Of a DNA stretch of 64,000 bases, positions 8,829-18,456 are shown piece by piece. Every line of letters begins with the position of its first letter. Within the stretch, counting starts at the first letter, position 1. The stretch comes from Streptococcus sp. SK643. GTDB lineage: Bacteria; Bacillota; Bacilli; Lactobacillales; Streptococcaceae. The position numbers and the translations under genes were made by a program. The stretch lies in the NCBI RefSeq assembly GCF_000259505.1, contig NZ_AJMM01000008.1, forward strand, positions 248,001-312,000, read 5' to 3'. The notes beneath the pieces were generated by a model, which worked only from the letters and a program-made list of their open reading frames with translations, ran no database searches and was not told the origin of the DNA.

Positions 8829-10103
8829 ATGAACGAAATCAAATGCCCCAACTGTGGGGAAGTCTTTACAGTAAATGAAAGTCAGTATGCTGAACTTTTG
8901 TCCCAAGTGAGAACGGCAGAGTTTGATAAGGAATTGCACGATCGGATGAAGCAGGAACTGGCCTTGGCTGAGCAAAAGGCCATGAATGAACAACAGTCTA
9001 AACTGGCTCAAAAGGATCAAGAAATTGCGCAATTACAGAGTCAAATCCAAAACTTTGATACAGAAAAAGAATTGGCCAAGAAAGAAGTTGAACAGACAAG
9101 CTATGAGGTTTTATTGGCTAAGGACAAGGAAGTACAGGCCTTGGAAAACCAGTTGGCTACCTTGCGTTTGGAGCATGAAAATCAACTGCAAAAGACTCTT
9201 TCAAATCTAGAAAAAGAACGAGATCAGGTTAAAAATCAACTTCTTTTACAAGAAAAGGAAAACGAGCTTTCTCTTGCTTCAGTTAAGCAAAACTACGAAG
9301 CTCAGCTCAAGGCAGCAAGTGAACAGGTCGAGTTTTATAAGAATTTTAAGGCTCAACAATCGACAAAAGCTATAGGTGAAAGTCTGGAACAGTATGCAGA
9401 GAGTGAGTTTAACAAGGTCCGTAGTTTTGCCTTTCCAAATGCTTACTTTGAGAAGGATAACAAGGTCTCTGCGCGTGGGTCTAAGGGGGACTTTATCTTC
9501 CGTGAATGTGATGAAAATGGGGTCGAAATCATTTCCATCATGTTTGAGATGAAAAACGAAGCGGATGGAACAGAGAAGAAGCACAAGAATGCAGATTTTT
9601 ACAAGGAATTGGATAAGGACCGTCGGGAGAAGAACTGCGAATATGCTGTTTTGGTGACCATGCTTGAGGCTGATAATGACTACTTTAACACAGGGATTGT
9701 AGACGTCAGCCACGAGTACGAAAAGATGTATGTGGTTCGTCCTCAATTCTTTATCCAGTTGATTGGTCTCTTACGTAATGCGGCGCTAAATTCCCTAAAA
9801 TACAAGCAGGAGTTGGCCTTGGTTCGCGAACAAAATATTGACATTACGCATTTTGAAGAAGACTTGGATGCCTTTAAACTAGCTTTTGCTAAGAACTATA
9901 ATTCAGCTTCGACCAACTTTGGTAAGGCAATCGATGAAATCGACAAGGCTATCAAACGCATGGAAGAGGTTAAGAAGTTCCTGACAACATCTGAAAACCA
10001 ACTCCGTCTCGCAAACAATAAATTGGAAGACGTTTCCGTCAAAAAATTGACCCGGAAAAATCCAACTATGAAGGCTAAGTTTGAAGCATTGAAGGGGGAG
10101 TGA
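8829..10103 (+). CDS. DUF2130 domain protein (zinc-knuckle, coiled coil, nuclease-like domain)
   Basis: A 424-residue protein of unknown role. It starts with a zinc-knuckle-like CPNCG (residues 6-10), but only one Cys pair is present. A long Gln/Glu/Lys-rich coiled coil spans about 30-170, and the DUF2130 domain covers about 170-350. Within it, KGD (Asp221) followed by the FEMK strand (Glu240, Lys242) fits the PD-(D/E)XK nuclease pattern. A second helical region closes the protein. The coiled coil suggests a dimer or filament around a nucleic-acid-processing core. It is monocistronic. The family is conserved in streptococci but not characterised as far as I know; the nuclease reading is inference. 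Confidence 0.8.
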   Translation: MNEIKCPNCGEVFTVNESQYAELLSQVRTAEFDKELHDRMKQELALAEQKAMNEQQSKLAQKDQEIAQLQSQIQNFDTEKELAKKEVEQTSYEVLLAKDKEVQALENQLATLRLEHENQLQKTLSNLEKERDQVKNQLLLQEKENELSLASVKQNYEAQLKAASEQVEFYKNFKAQQSTKAIGESLEQYAESEFNKVRSFAFPNAYFEKDNKVSARGSKGDFIFRECDENGVEIISIMFEMKNEADGTEKKHKNADFYKELDKDRREKNCEYAVLVTMLEADNDYFNTGIVDVSHEYEKMYVVRPQFFIQLIGLLRNAALNSLKYKQELALVREQNIDITHFEEDLDAFKLAFAKNYNSASTNFGKAIDEIDKAIKRMEEVKKFLTTSENQLRLANNKLEDVSVKKLTRKNPTMKAKFEALKGE

Positions 10104-10129
10104 GATTATCTTAAAAACAGGAGTGTTAT

Positions 10130-10228
10130 ATGAAAAGAACTATAGAAATTATTAGAACATGGTCAGCTGATAAAATAGAATTAATTTTTCTTAAAATCTG
10201 GGGGTACTTTGCTAGCTCATTTAGCTAG
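10130..10228 (+). pseudogene. N-terminal stub of a TPR-like paralogue, or a 32-residue peptide
   Basis: AGGAG (10119-10123) precedes an ATG that opens 32 codons and ends at TAG 10226-10228. The peptide starts MKRTIEIIRTWSADKIEL and then becomes hydrophobic. That is the same plan as the N-termini of the three paralogues that follow (compare [16 protein letters not shown] in the next gene). The best reading is the surviving start of a lost member of the array; a genuine small membrane peptide is the alternative. Confidence 0.4.
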
Positions 10229-10272
10229 TTTGTTTATATAAATTAGTTTGTAATTTTTTATAGGAGTTTTTT

Positions 10273-11079
10273 ATGTTAGATAATATTTCTAAGAATATCT
10301 CGAATTGGTCATCAGTTCGAATCTGCAGCATACTGGAGGTTTTTATTTTATTTTATCTACGTTGGTCAATTATTGCAATAGCAATTAGTTTATTATTCGT
10401 AAAATCAACCGTCTTGACTACATTATTGCTTATATTTCTAACATTACTGACTATTATCGTTGTAATAACTCATTTTTTAGTAAATCACGTTGCAGAAGTT
10501 ATTTTATACGAGCAAGTGAATTTTATAAAATATATTTCTCTTTTAACTGAAACTTATGAAAGGCGGCCTGATAATAAAACAGGGAATTTAAATGCCCTAA
10601 ATCTGGGTTTAGCTAGGTGTGCTTTCTATCAAGGGAATTTTAGTGAGGCAATCCAATATGCTGAACGAATAAGAGTTAAAAGTTCTAAATTGAATTTGAA
10701 ACGTATTTATGAACTAAACATCGTATTTATAGAATCATTATCATATCTTCATTTAAGGGAGAGAGGTGAAATTTCTAAAATTTTAGTATCTTACGATTGG
10801 AAAAAAATTAAAAGAATTGATAAAAATAGAATGTTGGATTTAATTGAACCAGTATCAAAAATACTCAATGGAGAAGTTACAGACTACTTCGACACCACCG
10901 AACCAGAAAATAAGTTGGCTCGAATCATGTTTTCTTATTATGGCGCTCTCAATGCCCAATTAAAAGGAGATGAAGCTCGTGCTCGTAGTTTGTTTGAAAG
11001 CATAGCCCATGAAAATCCAGAACTCTTTTATGTTCAAGAAGCGCAGAAGTATTTAGAAAACACTGATATAAGTTCGTAA
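10273..11079 (+). CDS. Membrane-anchored TPR-like protein, array member A
   Basis: Not assigned to a named family. The 268 residues begin with two hydrophobic segments (about 20-43 and 46-70). A cytosolic helical region follows with TPR-like pieces ([20 protein letters not shown] near 110-130) and ends in a conserved block from [15 protein letters not shown] to the C-terminus, itself TPR-like ([20 protein letters not shown]). The last 65 residues are nearly identical to those of the next two genes, while the first 200 are not. AGGAG lies 7 nt before the start. Function unknown; a membrane-tethered protein-interaction scaffold is plausible. Confidence 0.8.
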   Translation: MLDNISKNISNWSSVRICSILEVFILFYLRWSIIAIAISLLFVKSTVLTTLLLIFLTLLTIIVVITHFLVNHVAEVILYEQVNFIKYISLLTETYERRPDNKTGNLNALNLGLARCAFYQGNFSEAIQYAERIRVKSSKLNLKRIYELNIVFIESLSYLHLRERGEISKILVSYDWKKIKRIDKNRMLDLIEPVSKILNGEVTDYFDTTEPENKLARIMFSYYGALNAQLKGDEARARSLFESIAHENPELFYVQEAQKYLENTDISS

Positions 11080-11171
11080 CTTGTGTCACTTATGTTGATG
11101 TGCACAAACCGGATAATAAGATTATGAAACAGTTAAATTTACTGACGAGACGAGATTGTGAAAGGTAGAGC

Positions 11172-11357
11172 TTGGAGAATAGGTTTAAAACTGGGGAAGA
11201 GGTAGTTGCTACAGTTTTTGTTATTGGTACTTCAATTGATGGTGTTACAGTTAGTGCATTTACATTTGGATTCTTGATAGCGATTCTAGTAATTGCGATC
11301 GACTTCTTATATTTAAGTTCTACAATGGAGGATAATGGTGAAAGAGATATTAAATAA
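11172..11357 (+). pseudogene. Probable remnant of an array member (TM segment only)
   Basis: A 61-codon frame from a TTG encodes a single hydrophobic stretch ([19 protein letters not shown]) resembling the second TM of member C ([15 protein letters not shown]). It runs out just past the start of member B, overlapping it by about 23 bp. No ribosome site precedes the TTG. I read it as debris of a deleted paralogue between A and B; a short membrane peptide coupled to B is less likely. Confidence 0.35.
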
Positions 11358-12177
11358 CTATTCGTTGAAAATATCTAGATTTGAAATTCCCAAATTATAT
11401 AATTTGACAAAAATAGTATACATTTGCTTAATTCCTATAGTTTGCCTATCATTTATAGGCATGGTTGTTGAATTATTTAAAGGTGGGGAAATGAATTTTA
11501 TGAAATTCATTACTTATACGGTAGTATGTTTTGGGTTTGAGACATTGATTTCATTAAACAATAAACTGGTTAAATTAGCTGTAGATAATATCTTTTTGAC
11601 AGATATTAATTTCGACAAGCACATAAGTTATTATCGTTATATGGCTGAACACTCAGTCAAGTCTCAACAACTGTTTAATAATGCAAATTATTTACTAGCT
11701 ATTGCCCAATCGCTATACTACCAAGGAAAGTTTGAAGAAACATTTGATAATTTGGAACGAATAAATTTTGAGGATAAAAATTTTAATAAGAAATTTGAAA
11801 TCGAATTATCCACAACTTACTTTAAGATTCTTTCTCTAATCCATGCTGATAGAGCAGAAGAAATTTCGAACCAAATCGATATGTTAGCTACATTAAAAGT
11901 TCGAACAAATTCTCAGGTTGCTAGGAAGACGAATGTAATAAACATAATAAAAGCTATAGAGGATATTGTTTTAAAGAAAAAATCAAACGACTACTTTGAC
12001 ACCACTGAACCTGAAAATAAGCTATCTAGAATCATGTTTTCTTATTACGGCTCTCTTAATGCTCAGCTAAAAGGTAATGAAGAACGTGCCCGAAGTTTGT
12101 TTGAAAGTATCGCCCATGAAAATCCAGAACTCTTTTATGTTCAGGAAGCGAAGAAATATTTAGAATTAGTGAAATGA
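11338..12177 (+). CDS. Membrane-anchored TPR-like protein, array member B
   Basis: Second intact paralogue, 279 residues from GTG 11338, chosen because GGAGG at 11327-11331 is 6 nt away; the ATG at 11335 is only 3 nt away. Two TM segments (about 27-48 and 58-75) precede a helical domain with [20 protein letters not shown], a TPR-like helix pair. The shared C-terminal block [20 protein letters not shown] then runs to the end. The codons of this block are almost identical to those in members A and C, although the rest of the protein has diverged. Confidence 0.78.
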   Translation: MKEILNNYSLKISRFEIPKLYNLTKIVYICLIPIVCLSFIGMVVELFKGGEMNFMKFITYTVVCFGFETLISLNNKLVKLAVDNIFLTDINFDKHISYYRYMAEHSVKSQQLFNNANYLLAIAQSLYYQGKFEETFDNLERINFEDKNFNKKFEIELSTTYFKILSLIHADRAEEISNQIDMLATLKVRTNSQVARKTNVINIIKAIEDIVLKKKSNDYFDTTEPENKLSRIMFSYYGSLNAQLKGNEERARSLFESIAHENPELFYVQEAKKYLELVK

Positions 12178-12186
12178 GAATAATAT

Positions 12187-12987
12187 ATGAAATTAGTAAA
12201 AAAAATAGTAAGTAGGGCGACAGAAAACACTCTTTTACAACTTGATAGGGTTATTCTAATTTGCTTATTTTTAGTCTTGGTTGTTTATGTGATGGCAGTA
12301 TTTTTAATATTTCAAAGCAATTTGGAAATATTGGGACTCATATTATTAGTTATTGACTTTTTAGTTCTCGTCTTTGTATTTTATTTAAGATTTGTATCTA
12401 GAAAAGTTATTGTTCTAGTGTTACACGATTCTATTGATCTTAAGCTATATGAAGACATGTTAAGAGTTCAATCAGAAAAATCTATTAAGCCCTTTAGGGC
12501 AACATATCGTGAGAATTACCAAATTATCCAAGGTCGAGTGGCTTATTTAAAAGGAGATTTTCAAGCTGCCAAGGAAAATATGTCCAAATATGATTTGAAA
12601 AAAATTTGGAAGAGATTCAGAACCCCTGCGTTTTTAATATCAAGCTTTGAACTATTAACAGTTTCCATTCATCTTCAAGATGCGCAAGATATTGCTTTCT
12701 TTGAGGAACAATTGTCCAAGGCACCAGATTTTAAAGGAGGCAAAGCTACACTTGTTGCTCAAGCCCAAGCCATAAAAGATATTGTGTTCAATAAAGAAGT
12801 GAACGACTACTTCGACATTACTGAACCAGAAAGTAAGCTAGCTCGAATCGTGTTTTCTTATTACGGAGCTCTCAATGCTCAGCTAAAAGGAGATGAAGAA
12901 CGTGCCCGTAGTTTGTTTGAAAGTATCGCCCATGAAAATCCAGAACTCTTTTATGTTCAGGAAGCTAGGAAGTATTTAGAAAAATGA
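12187..12987 (+). CDS. Membrane-anchored TPR-like protein, array member C
   Basis: Third intact paralogue, 266 residues, starting 9 nt after the stop of B, so the two are probably co-translated. Two hydrophobic segments (about 22-43 and 47-67) are followed by a soluble helical region with the TPR-like [20 protein letters not shown], and by the common C-terminal block ([16 protein letters not shown] onward). It ends in KYLEK like the others. AT content is visibly higher than in truB, which follows. Confidence 0.8.
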   Translation: MKLVKKIVSRATENTLLQLDRVILICLFLVLVVYVMAVFLIFQSNLEILGLILLVIDFLVLVFVFYLRFVSRKVIVLVLHDSIDLKLYEDMLRVQSEKSIKPFRATYRENYQIIQGRVAYLKGDFQAAKENMSKYDLKKIWKRFRTPAFLISSFELLTVSIHLQDAQDIAFFEEQLSKAPDFKGGKATLVAQAQAIKDIVFNKEVNDYFDITEPESKLARIVFSYYGALNAQLKGDEERARSLFESIAHENPELFYVQEARKYLEK

Positions 12988-13060
12988 GCTGATATAGTTT
13001 TAAAATCTGTCTAAGATAGAATATGTTGATGTAAAGTGAAAAGGGAATTAGAAAGCAAAA

Positions 13061-13939
13061 ATGAACGGTATTATCAACTTAAAAAAAGAAGCAGGGATGA
13101 CCTCGCATGATGCGGTTTTTAAACTGCGTAAGATTTTGGGAACCAAGAAGATTGGTCATGGTGGGACCTTGGATCCGGATGTAGTGGGTGTTTTGCCCAT
13201 TGCGGTTGGCAAGGCAACACGCATGGTCGAGTTTATGCAGGATGAGGGAAAGGTCTATGAGGGGGAAATCACTCTGGGCTATTCCACGACGACAGAGGAT
13301 GCTAGTGGGGAAGTGGTCGCTGAGACATCCGTTTTGTCGCCCTTGGATGAAAATCTTGTCGATGAAGCAATCGCTAGCTTGACTGGGCCTATTACCCAGA
13401 TTCCGCCTATGTATTCAGCTGTTAAGGTTAATGGTCGCAAGCTCTATGAGTATGCGCGTGCTGGTCAAGAAGTAGAGCGTCCAGAACGTCAGGTGACCAT
13501 TTATCAATTTGAACGGACAAGTCCGATTTCTTATGAGGGTCATCTTGCACGATTCACTTTTCGTGTGAAATGTAGCAAGGGAACCTATATTCGTACCTTG
13601 TCAGTTGATTTGGGAGAGAAGCTTGGCTATGCGGCCCATATGTCACATCTGACTCGTACTAGTGCTGCAGGTTTACAACTAGAAGATGCTCTTACCTTGG
13701 AAGAAATTGCTGAAAAAGTAGAGGCTGGCCAATTTGACTTTCTCCATCCTCTAGAGATTGGAACAGGAGACCTCGTCAAAGTTTTACTAACTCCAGAAGA
13801 GGCTAAAGAAGTACGCTTTGGTCGTTTTATCGAACTCGAACAAACAGAACAAGAACTGGCTGCCTTTGAAGGAGATACATTGCTAGCCATTCTTGAAAAA
13901 CGGGACAATCTCTACAAGCCAAGGAAGGTTTTTAGCTAG
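13061..13939 (+). CDS. truB: tRNA pseudouridine(55) synthase
   Basis: Converts U55 to pseudouridine in the T-loop of nearly all tRNAs. The 292-residue protein starts [17 protein letters not shown]. The catalytic motif [10 protein letters not shown] holds Asp39, followed by the conserved [15 protein letters not shown] and [11 protein letters not shown] strands. The C-terminal part resembles a small PUA-like domain. Only a weak purine-rich site precedes the ATG. Base composition changes sharply from the AT-rich array before it, marking the return to the core genome. Confidence 0.96.
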   Translation: MNGIINLKKEAGMTSHDAVFKLRKILGTKKIGHGGTLDPDVVGVLPIAVGKATRMVEFMQDEGKVYEGEITLGYSTTTEDASGEVVAETSVLSPLDENLVDEAIASLTGPITQIPPMYSAVKVNGRKLYEYARAGQEVERPERQVTIYQFERTSPISYEGHLARFTFRVKCSKGTYIRTLSVDLGEKLGYAAHMSHLTRTSAAGLQLEDALTLEEIAEKVEAGQFDFLHPLEIGTGDLVKVLLTPEEAKEVRFGRFIELEQTEQELAAFEGDTLLAILEKRDNLYKPRKVFS

Positions 13940-14015
13940 TTTAACTGGGGTGTAGGGATTGGAATTCTTCCCCTAGACTATCCAAACCAGACTATAAATT
14001 TTGCAAAAAATGTGA

Positions 14016-14021
14016 TAGAAT
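14016..14021 (+). promoter_or_regulatory. -10 element of udk
   Basis: TAGAAT preceded by TGTGA (TGA, extended -10), 30 bp before the udk start. No convincing -35. Confidence 0.5.
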
Positions 14022-14050
14022 AGACGACGGATAAAAAAACGGAGGATAGC

Positions 14051-14689
14051 ATGCAAAATAGACCAATCATTATCGGAGTGACAGGTGGTTCTGGTGGTGG
14101 TAAGACCAGTGTTTCAAGAGCCATTTTATCGCATTTTCCTGATGAAAAGATTTCCATGATTGAGCATGATTCATACTACAAGGATCAGTCTCATTTGACC
14201 TTTGAAGAGCGTGTCAAAACCAACTATGACCATCCTTTTGCCTTTGATACAGATTTGATGATCGAGCAGATTAAGGAATTGTTGGCAGGGCGTCCAGTGG
14301 ATATTCCGACTTATGACTATACAGAGCATACACGGAGTAGCAAGACTTATCGTCAGGAGCCTCAAGATGTCTTTATCGTTGAGGGGATTTTGGTCTTGGA
14401 GGATAAGCGTCTGCGTGATTTGATGGATATCAAGATTTTTGTGGATACGGATGATGATGTGCGCATTATTCGTCGTATCAAGCGTGATATGGAAGAACGT
14501 GGCCGTAGTCTTGATAGCGTCATTGACCAGTATTTAGGCGTGGTCAAACCTATGTACCATCAGTTTATCGAACCAACCAAGCGTTATGCTGATATCGTCA
14601 TTCCTGAGGGAGTCAGCAATACAGTGGCTATCGATCTGTTGACCACTAAGATTGCTAAGATTTTGGAAGAAGCTCGAATCAGCAAATAA
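14051..14689 (+). CDS. udk: Uridine kinase
   Basis: Phosphorylates uridine and cytidine to UMP and CMP in pyrimidine salvage. The 212-residue P-loop kinase has [12 protein letters not shown] (residues 9-20), the base-contacting HDSYYKD and the [12 protein letters not shown] lid. Length matches bacterial Udk. The start has GGAGG 5-9 nt upstream. A strong terminator follows, so it is likely a single-gene unit. Confidence 0.97.
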   Translation: MQNRPIIIGVTGGSGGGKTSVSRAILSHFPDEKISMIEHDSYYKDQSHLTFEERVKTNYDHPFAFDTDLMIEQIKELLAGRPVDIPTYDYTEHTRSSKTYRQEPQDVFIVEGILVLEDKRLRDLMDIKIFVDTDDDVRIIRRIKRDMEERGRSLDSVIDQYLGVVKPMYHQFIEPTKRYADIVIPEGVSNTVAIDLLTTKIAKILEEARISK

Positions 14690-14696
14690 TCAGATG

Positions 14697-14722
14697 AGGA
14701 GGCCATGCCTCCTTTTTTATTT
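14697..14722 (+). terminator. Terminator of udk
   Basis: AGGAGGC (14697-14703), 3-nt loop, GCCTCCT (14707-14713), then a T-run. Confidence 0.9.
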
Positions 14723-14769
14723 TTCTCTCATAATGGTACATAAATGGAGATTTTTAGGCATATTTTTGG

Positions 14770-14806
14770 TATAATAATACCCATGAAAGAACAAGAAAAT
14801 GAATAG
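14770..14806 (+). promoter_or_regulatory. -10 element and 7-codon minicistron before xseA
   Basis: TATAAT at 14770-14775 predicts transcription start near 14782. An ATG at 14783 opens seven codons (MKEQENE) and stops at TAG 14804-14806, three bases before the xseA ribosome site region. It may be a chance frame or a translated leader. Confidence 0.35.
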
Positions 14807-14815
14807 TAGGTGGAG

Positions 14816-16156
14816 ATGGAAAAGTATTTATCGGTAACAACTTTGACCAAGTATCTGAAAATGAAATTCGATAAAGACCCTTACTTGGAACGGGTCTATT
14901 TAACTGGTCAAGTTTCCAACTTTCGTAAACGACCTACTCACCAATATTTCTCCCTAAAGGATGATCACGCAGTTATTCAAGCGACTATTTGGTCTGGGAT
15001 TTATCAGAAATTAGGTTTCGATCTGGAAGAAGGGATGAAGATCAATGTGATTGGGCGTGTGCAGGTTTATGAACCAAGTGGAAGTTACTCTATCATCATT
15101 GAAAAGGCAGAACCTGATGGGGTTGGTGCGCTTGCGATTCAGTTTGAACAACTCAAGAAAAAACTAGCTGAAGAAGGTCTGTTTCAAGAACGCTTCAAGC
15201 AACCTCTGCCCCAATTTTCTAAGAGAATAGGTGTAGTAACCAGTCGCAGTGGAGCCGTTATTCGAGATATTATCACGACTGTCAGCAGACGTTTTCCAGG
15301 TGTCGACATTCTTCTCTATCCGACAAAGGTACAAGGTGAGGGTTCTGCGGAGGAAATTGCTCGTAATATTGCGCGTGCTAATCAACGGGACGATTTGGAC
15401 TTGCTGATTATTGGTCGTGGTGGTGGTTCCATAGAGGATCTCTGGGCCTTTAATGAAGAAATTGTGGTACGTGCTATTTTTGAGTCTCGTTTGCCAGTTA
15501 TTTCTAGTGTGGGGCATGAGACGGATGTGACCTTGGCGGATTTTGTGGCAGATCGACGAGCTGCAACGCCAACAGCTGCAGCTGAACTGGCAACACCTGT
15601 GACCAAGTTGGATCTATTAGCTCATTTGCAAAATCAGGAAAAACGGATGGCAACGGCAGTCCGAAATGTCCTATCTAAGAAGCAAGAAGCTTTGAAAAAA
15701 TGCAGTCAGTCTGTTATCTTTAGACAGCCAGAGCGCTTGTATGATGGCTATTTGCAACGCTTAGATCAACTGCAATTGCGCTTAAAACAAAGTTTGCGAA
15801 CACGGATTTCCGATAACAAACAGCTAGTACAAGCAAGGAGCCATCAACTAGTCCAATTATCGCCTGTTACCAAAATTCAACGCTATCAGGATAGACTAGC
15901 TCAGTTGGACAAGCTCCTCCGTAGCCAAATGGCGCTGGTTTATGACGCCAAGGTTGCTGAGGTCAAGCGACTTTCAGAAGCCTTGCTGATGTTGGATACC
16001 AGTCGAATCGTGGCGCGTGGTTATGCAATTGTCAAAAAAGAAGAGTCTGTAGTTGATTCGGTTGAGAGTTTGAAGAAAAAAGACCGAGTAACGCTGTTGA
16101 TGCGAGATGGTCAAGTAGAATTAGAGGTTAAAGATGTCAAAACAAAAGAAATTTGA
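14816..16156 (+). CDS. xseA: Exodeoxyribonuclease VII large subunit
   Basis: Catalytic subunit of the ssDNA exonuclease ExoVII. Start [15 protein letters not shown] at ATG 14816 (446 residues) is preferred over the in-frame GTG at 14810, because AGG at 14808-14810 is then correctly spaced. An N-terminal OB fold ([20 protein letters not shown]) is followed by the catalytic core [28 protein letters not shown] and [20 protein letters not shown], and by a coiled-coil tail. It overlaps xseB by 23 bp and opens a compact run of genes to recN. Confidence 0.97.
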   Translation: MEKYLSVTTLTKYLKMKFDKDPYLERVYLTGQVSNFRKRPTHQYFSLKDDHAVIQATIWSGIYQKLGFDLEEGMKINVIGRVQVYEPSGSYSIIIEKAEPDGVGALAIQFEQLKKKLAEEGLFQERFKQPLPQFSKRIGVVTSRSGAVIRDIITTVSRRFPGVDILLYPTKVQGEGSAEEIARNIARANQRDDLDLLIIGRGGGSIEDLWAFNEEIVVRAIFESRLPVISSVGHETDVTLADFVADRRAATPTAAAELATPVTKLDLLAHLQNQEKRMATAVRNVLSKKQEALKKCSQSVIFRQPERLYDGYLQRLDQLQLRLKQSLRTRISDNKQLVQARSHQLVQLSPVTKIQRYQDRLAQLDKLLRSQMALVYDAKVAEVKRLSEALLMLDTSRIVARGYAIVKKEESVVDSVESLKKKDRVTLLMRDGQVELEVKDVKTKEI

Positions 16157-16346
16157 GGAAAATCTAGCAGAATTGGAGACCATTGTCCAAAGCTTGGAAA
16201 ATGGTGAAATTGCTCTGGAAGATGCGATTGCTGCCTTTCAAAAGGGCATGGTCTTGTCAAAAGAGCTTCAAGCGACGCTGGATAAGGCTGAAAAGACCCT
16301 GGTCAAGGTCATGCAAGAAGACGGAACAGAAAGTGATTTTGAATGA
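16134..16346 (+). CDS. xseB: Exodeoxyribonuclease VII small subunit
   Basis: A 70-residue helical-hairpin subunit that binds the long coiled coil of XseA. The motif [19 protein letters not shown] is diagnostic. It overlaps both neighbours (23 bp with xseA, ATGA with ispA), which implies coupled translation and fixed stoichiometry. Confidence 0.95.
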   Translation: MSKQKKFEENLAELETIVQSLENGEIALEDAIAAFQKGMVLSKELQATLDKAEKTLVKVMQEDGTESDFE

Positions 16347-17218
16347 AGAAGCAAGAAAAATTAGCTCTTGTCGAGTCGGCCTTGGAAGATTTTTATGGTG
16401 ACCAGCAGTTTGCCTCTAGTTTACGAGAGTCTGTTCTCTATTCCATTCATGCTGGTGGCAAGCGTATTCGGCCTTTTCTCTTGTTAGAAGTTCTGGAAGC
16501 CTTGCAGGTTGTTATTAAACCGGCTCACGCGCAGGTGGCGGCAGCCTTGGAGATGATTCACACAGGGAGTTTAATTCATGATGACCTTCCAGCTATGGAT
16601 GATGATGATTACCGTCGGGGACGCTTGACCAATCACAAGAAATTCGGTGAAGCTATGGCGATTTTGGCTGGAGATGCTTTATTTCTAGATCCTTACGCCT
16701 TGATAGCGCAGGCAGATTTGCCAAGTCAGATCAAGGTGGACTTGATTGCCAACTTATCGCTTGCTTCAGGAAGTCTAGGCATGGTGGCAGGGCAGGTTTT
16801 GGATATGGAGGGTGAACATCAGCATTTGTCTTTGGAAGAACTTCAGACTATCCATGCTAATAAGACTGGAAAACTACTAGCCTATCCCTTCCAAGCAGCA
16901 GCCATCATAGCCGAATTGGCACCTGAAATGCAGGTGAAGCTGAAAACTGTTGGGGAATTGATTGGGCTTGCTTTTCAAGTTCGAGATGATGTACTTGATG
17001 TGACAGCTAGTTTTGAGGAAATCGGCAAGACACCACAAAAGGATCTACAGGCAGAAAAGTCAACCTATCCTGCCTTGTTGGGATTGGAAGAGGCTATTGC
17101 CTTTTGTAACCAGACTCTGGATCAAGCTAATGCAAACTTAGAAGAAATTGCTCAGCAGGTAGCTTTTGAGATAGAATCAATTGTAAAAGTAGTAGAAAGT
17201 TTGAGAATCAATGGCTAA
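16343..17218 (+). CDS. ispA: Farnesyl diphosphate synthase (polyprenyl synthetase)
   Basis: Condenses isopentenyl diphosphate with allylic diphosphates to form farnesyl diphosphate, the primer for undecaprenyl phosphate and hence for peptidoglycan. The 291-residue protein has the first Asp-rich motif in [16 protein letters not shown] (residues 79-93) and the second in [18 protein letters not shown] binds the diphosphate. It overlaps xseB by 4 bp and tlyA by 8 bp. Confidence 0.95.
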   Translation: MKKQEKLALVESALEDFYGDQQFASSLRESVLYSIHAGGKRIRPFLLLEVLEALQVVIKPAHAQVAAALEMIHTGSLIHDDLPAMDDDDYRRGRLTNHKKFGEAMAILAGDALFLDPYALIAQADLPSQIKVDLIANLSLASGSLGMVAGQVLDMEGEHQHLSLEELQTIHANKTGKLLAYPFQAAAIIAELAPEMQVKLKTVGELIGLAFQVRDDVLDVTASFEEIGKTPQKDLQAEKSTYPALLGLEEAIAFCNQTLDQANANLEEIAQQVAFEIESIVKVVESLRING

Positions 17219-18026
17219 GGAAAGAGTGGATGTACTAGCTTATAAACAGGGTTTGTTTGAAACGCGAGAGCAGGCCAAACGTGGTGTGATGGCTGGACTA
17301 GTTGTAGCAGTTTTCAACGGAGAGCGTTTTGATAAGCCAGGAGAGAAAATTCCAGATGACACCGAGCTGAAACTCAAGGGTGAAAAACTCAAGTATGTCA
17401 GCCGTGGTGGTTTGAAATTAGAAAAGGCCTTGCAGTTCTTTGATTTGTCAGTTGATGGGGCGACCACAATTGATATCGGTGCTTCTACTGGTGGTTTTAC
17501 CGATGTCATGTTGCAAAATGGTTCTGAGTTAGTTTATGCAGTCGATGTTGGTACCAATCAGTTGGCTTGGAAATTACGCCAAGACCCACGGGTTGTCAGC
17601 ATGGAGCAGTTTAATTTCCGCTATGCTGAAAAGACTGATTTCGAGCAGGAGCCGAGCTTTGCCAGTATTGATGTAAGTTTCATTTCCCTCAGTCTGATTT
17701 TGCCGGCCTTGCACCGTGTCTTGGCAGATCAAGGTCAGGTTGTGGCTCTGGTTAAGCCCCAGTTTGAGGCAGGTCGTGAGCAGATTGGAAAAAATGGAAT
17801 TATCCGAGATGCCAAGGTTCATCAGACTGTTCTTGAAGCAGTTACTACCATGGCAGTTGAAGCAGGATTTTCAGTTCTTGGTTTGGACTTTTCTCCGATT
17901 CAGGGTGGACACGGAAATATTGAATTCCTTGCCTATTTGAAGAAAGAAGATTTTGCAAGTAATCAAGTTCTTGGGGATATTGATGAAGTAGTAGAAAGGG
18001 CGCATAGTCAGTTTAAAAATGAATAA
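17211..18026 (+). CDS. tlyA: TlyA family rRNA 2'-O-methyltransferase
   Basis: A 271-residue protein with an N-terminal S4 RNA-binding domain (1-65, then KYVSRGGLKLEKAL). An FtsJ-like SAM methyltransferase domain follows, with motif I as TIDIGASTGGFTDV (about 87-99) and VALVKPQFE as the catalytic-lysine strand. Mycobacterial TlyA methylates C1409 and C1920 of rRNA. The older name haemolysin A reflects an indirect phenotype. Embedded between ispA and argR with 8-bp overlaps on both sides. Confidence 0.92.
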   Translation: MAKERVDVLAYKQGLFETREQAKRGVMAGLVVAVFNGERFDKPGEKIPDDTELKLKGEKLKYVSRGGLKLEKALQFFDLSVDGATTIDIGASTGGFTDVMLQNGSELVYAVDVGTNQLAWKLRQDPRVVSMEQFNFRYAEKTDFEQEPSFASIDVSFISLSLILPALHRVLADQGQVVALVKPQFEAGREQIGKNGIIRDAKVHQTVLEAVTTMAVEAGFSVLGLDFSPIQGGHGNIEFLAYLKKEDFASNQVLGDIDEVVERAHSQFKNE

Positions 18027-18450
18027 AAAAGATAGACTTGAAAAAATCAGACGATTTGTAACAGATTACCAGATCGGAACACAAGAAGAAATTGTGGAGC
18101 ATTTAAAGGAAACAGGAATTACTGCCACACAAGCGACAGTTTCACGAGATATTAAAGAATTGGGGATTGTTAAAATTCCTTTGAAGGATAACACATATGT
18201 CTACGAGTTACCAAAGTCAGTCGTAAAAAGTTTACAGCTTGCTGAAGATAATATTGAATCGGCAGAGTGGATGGATAAGATGATTAGCCTCCAAGTTGTT
18301 CCAGGGAACACTGCCTTTGTCAAAGCTCAGTTAATCGAGAATTTTTCAGATAAGATTTTCTCTTGTTTGGCAGATGATAGCTCAATTTTAGTTATTGCTA
18401 GAAGTGAAAGTCTAGCTAAGGAAATATATGAACAAGTAAAAAATTGGTAG
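18019..18450 (+). CDS. argR: ArgR/AhrC family arginine-responsive regulator
   Basis: A 143-residue transcription factor with an N-terminal winged helix (TQEEIVEHLKETGITATQAT..VSRDIKELG) and a C-terminal hexamerisation and arginine-binding domain. The ligand loop reads SCLADDSSIL where classical members have a GDDT-type motif, so effector affinity may differ. Streptococci often carry several ArgR paralogues; position in the tlyA-recN run identifies this one as the chromosomal core copy. Targets cannot be read from this window. Confidence 0.9.
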   Translation: MNKKDRLEKIRRFVTDYQIGTQEEIVEHLKETGITATQATVSRDIKELGIVKIPLKDNTYVYELPKSVVKSLQLAEDNIESAEWMDKMISLQVVPGNTAFVKAQLIENFSDKIFSCLADDSSILVIARSESLAKEIYEQVKNW

Positions 18451-18456
18451 GTCTAT

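Noticed and set aside
9279-9746. A 155-codon minus-strand frame in the DUF2130 gene.
   Set aside because: Composition is implausible and it is antisense to a well-supported frame.
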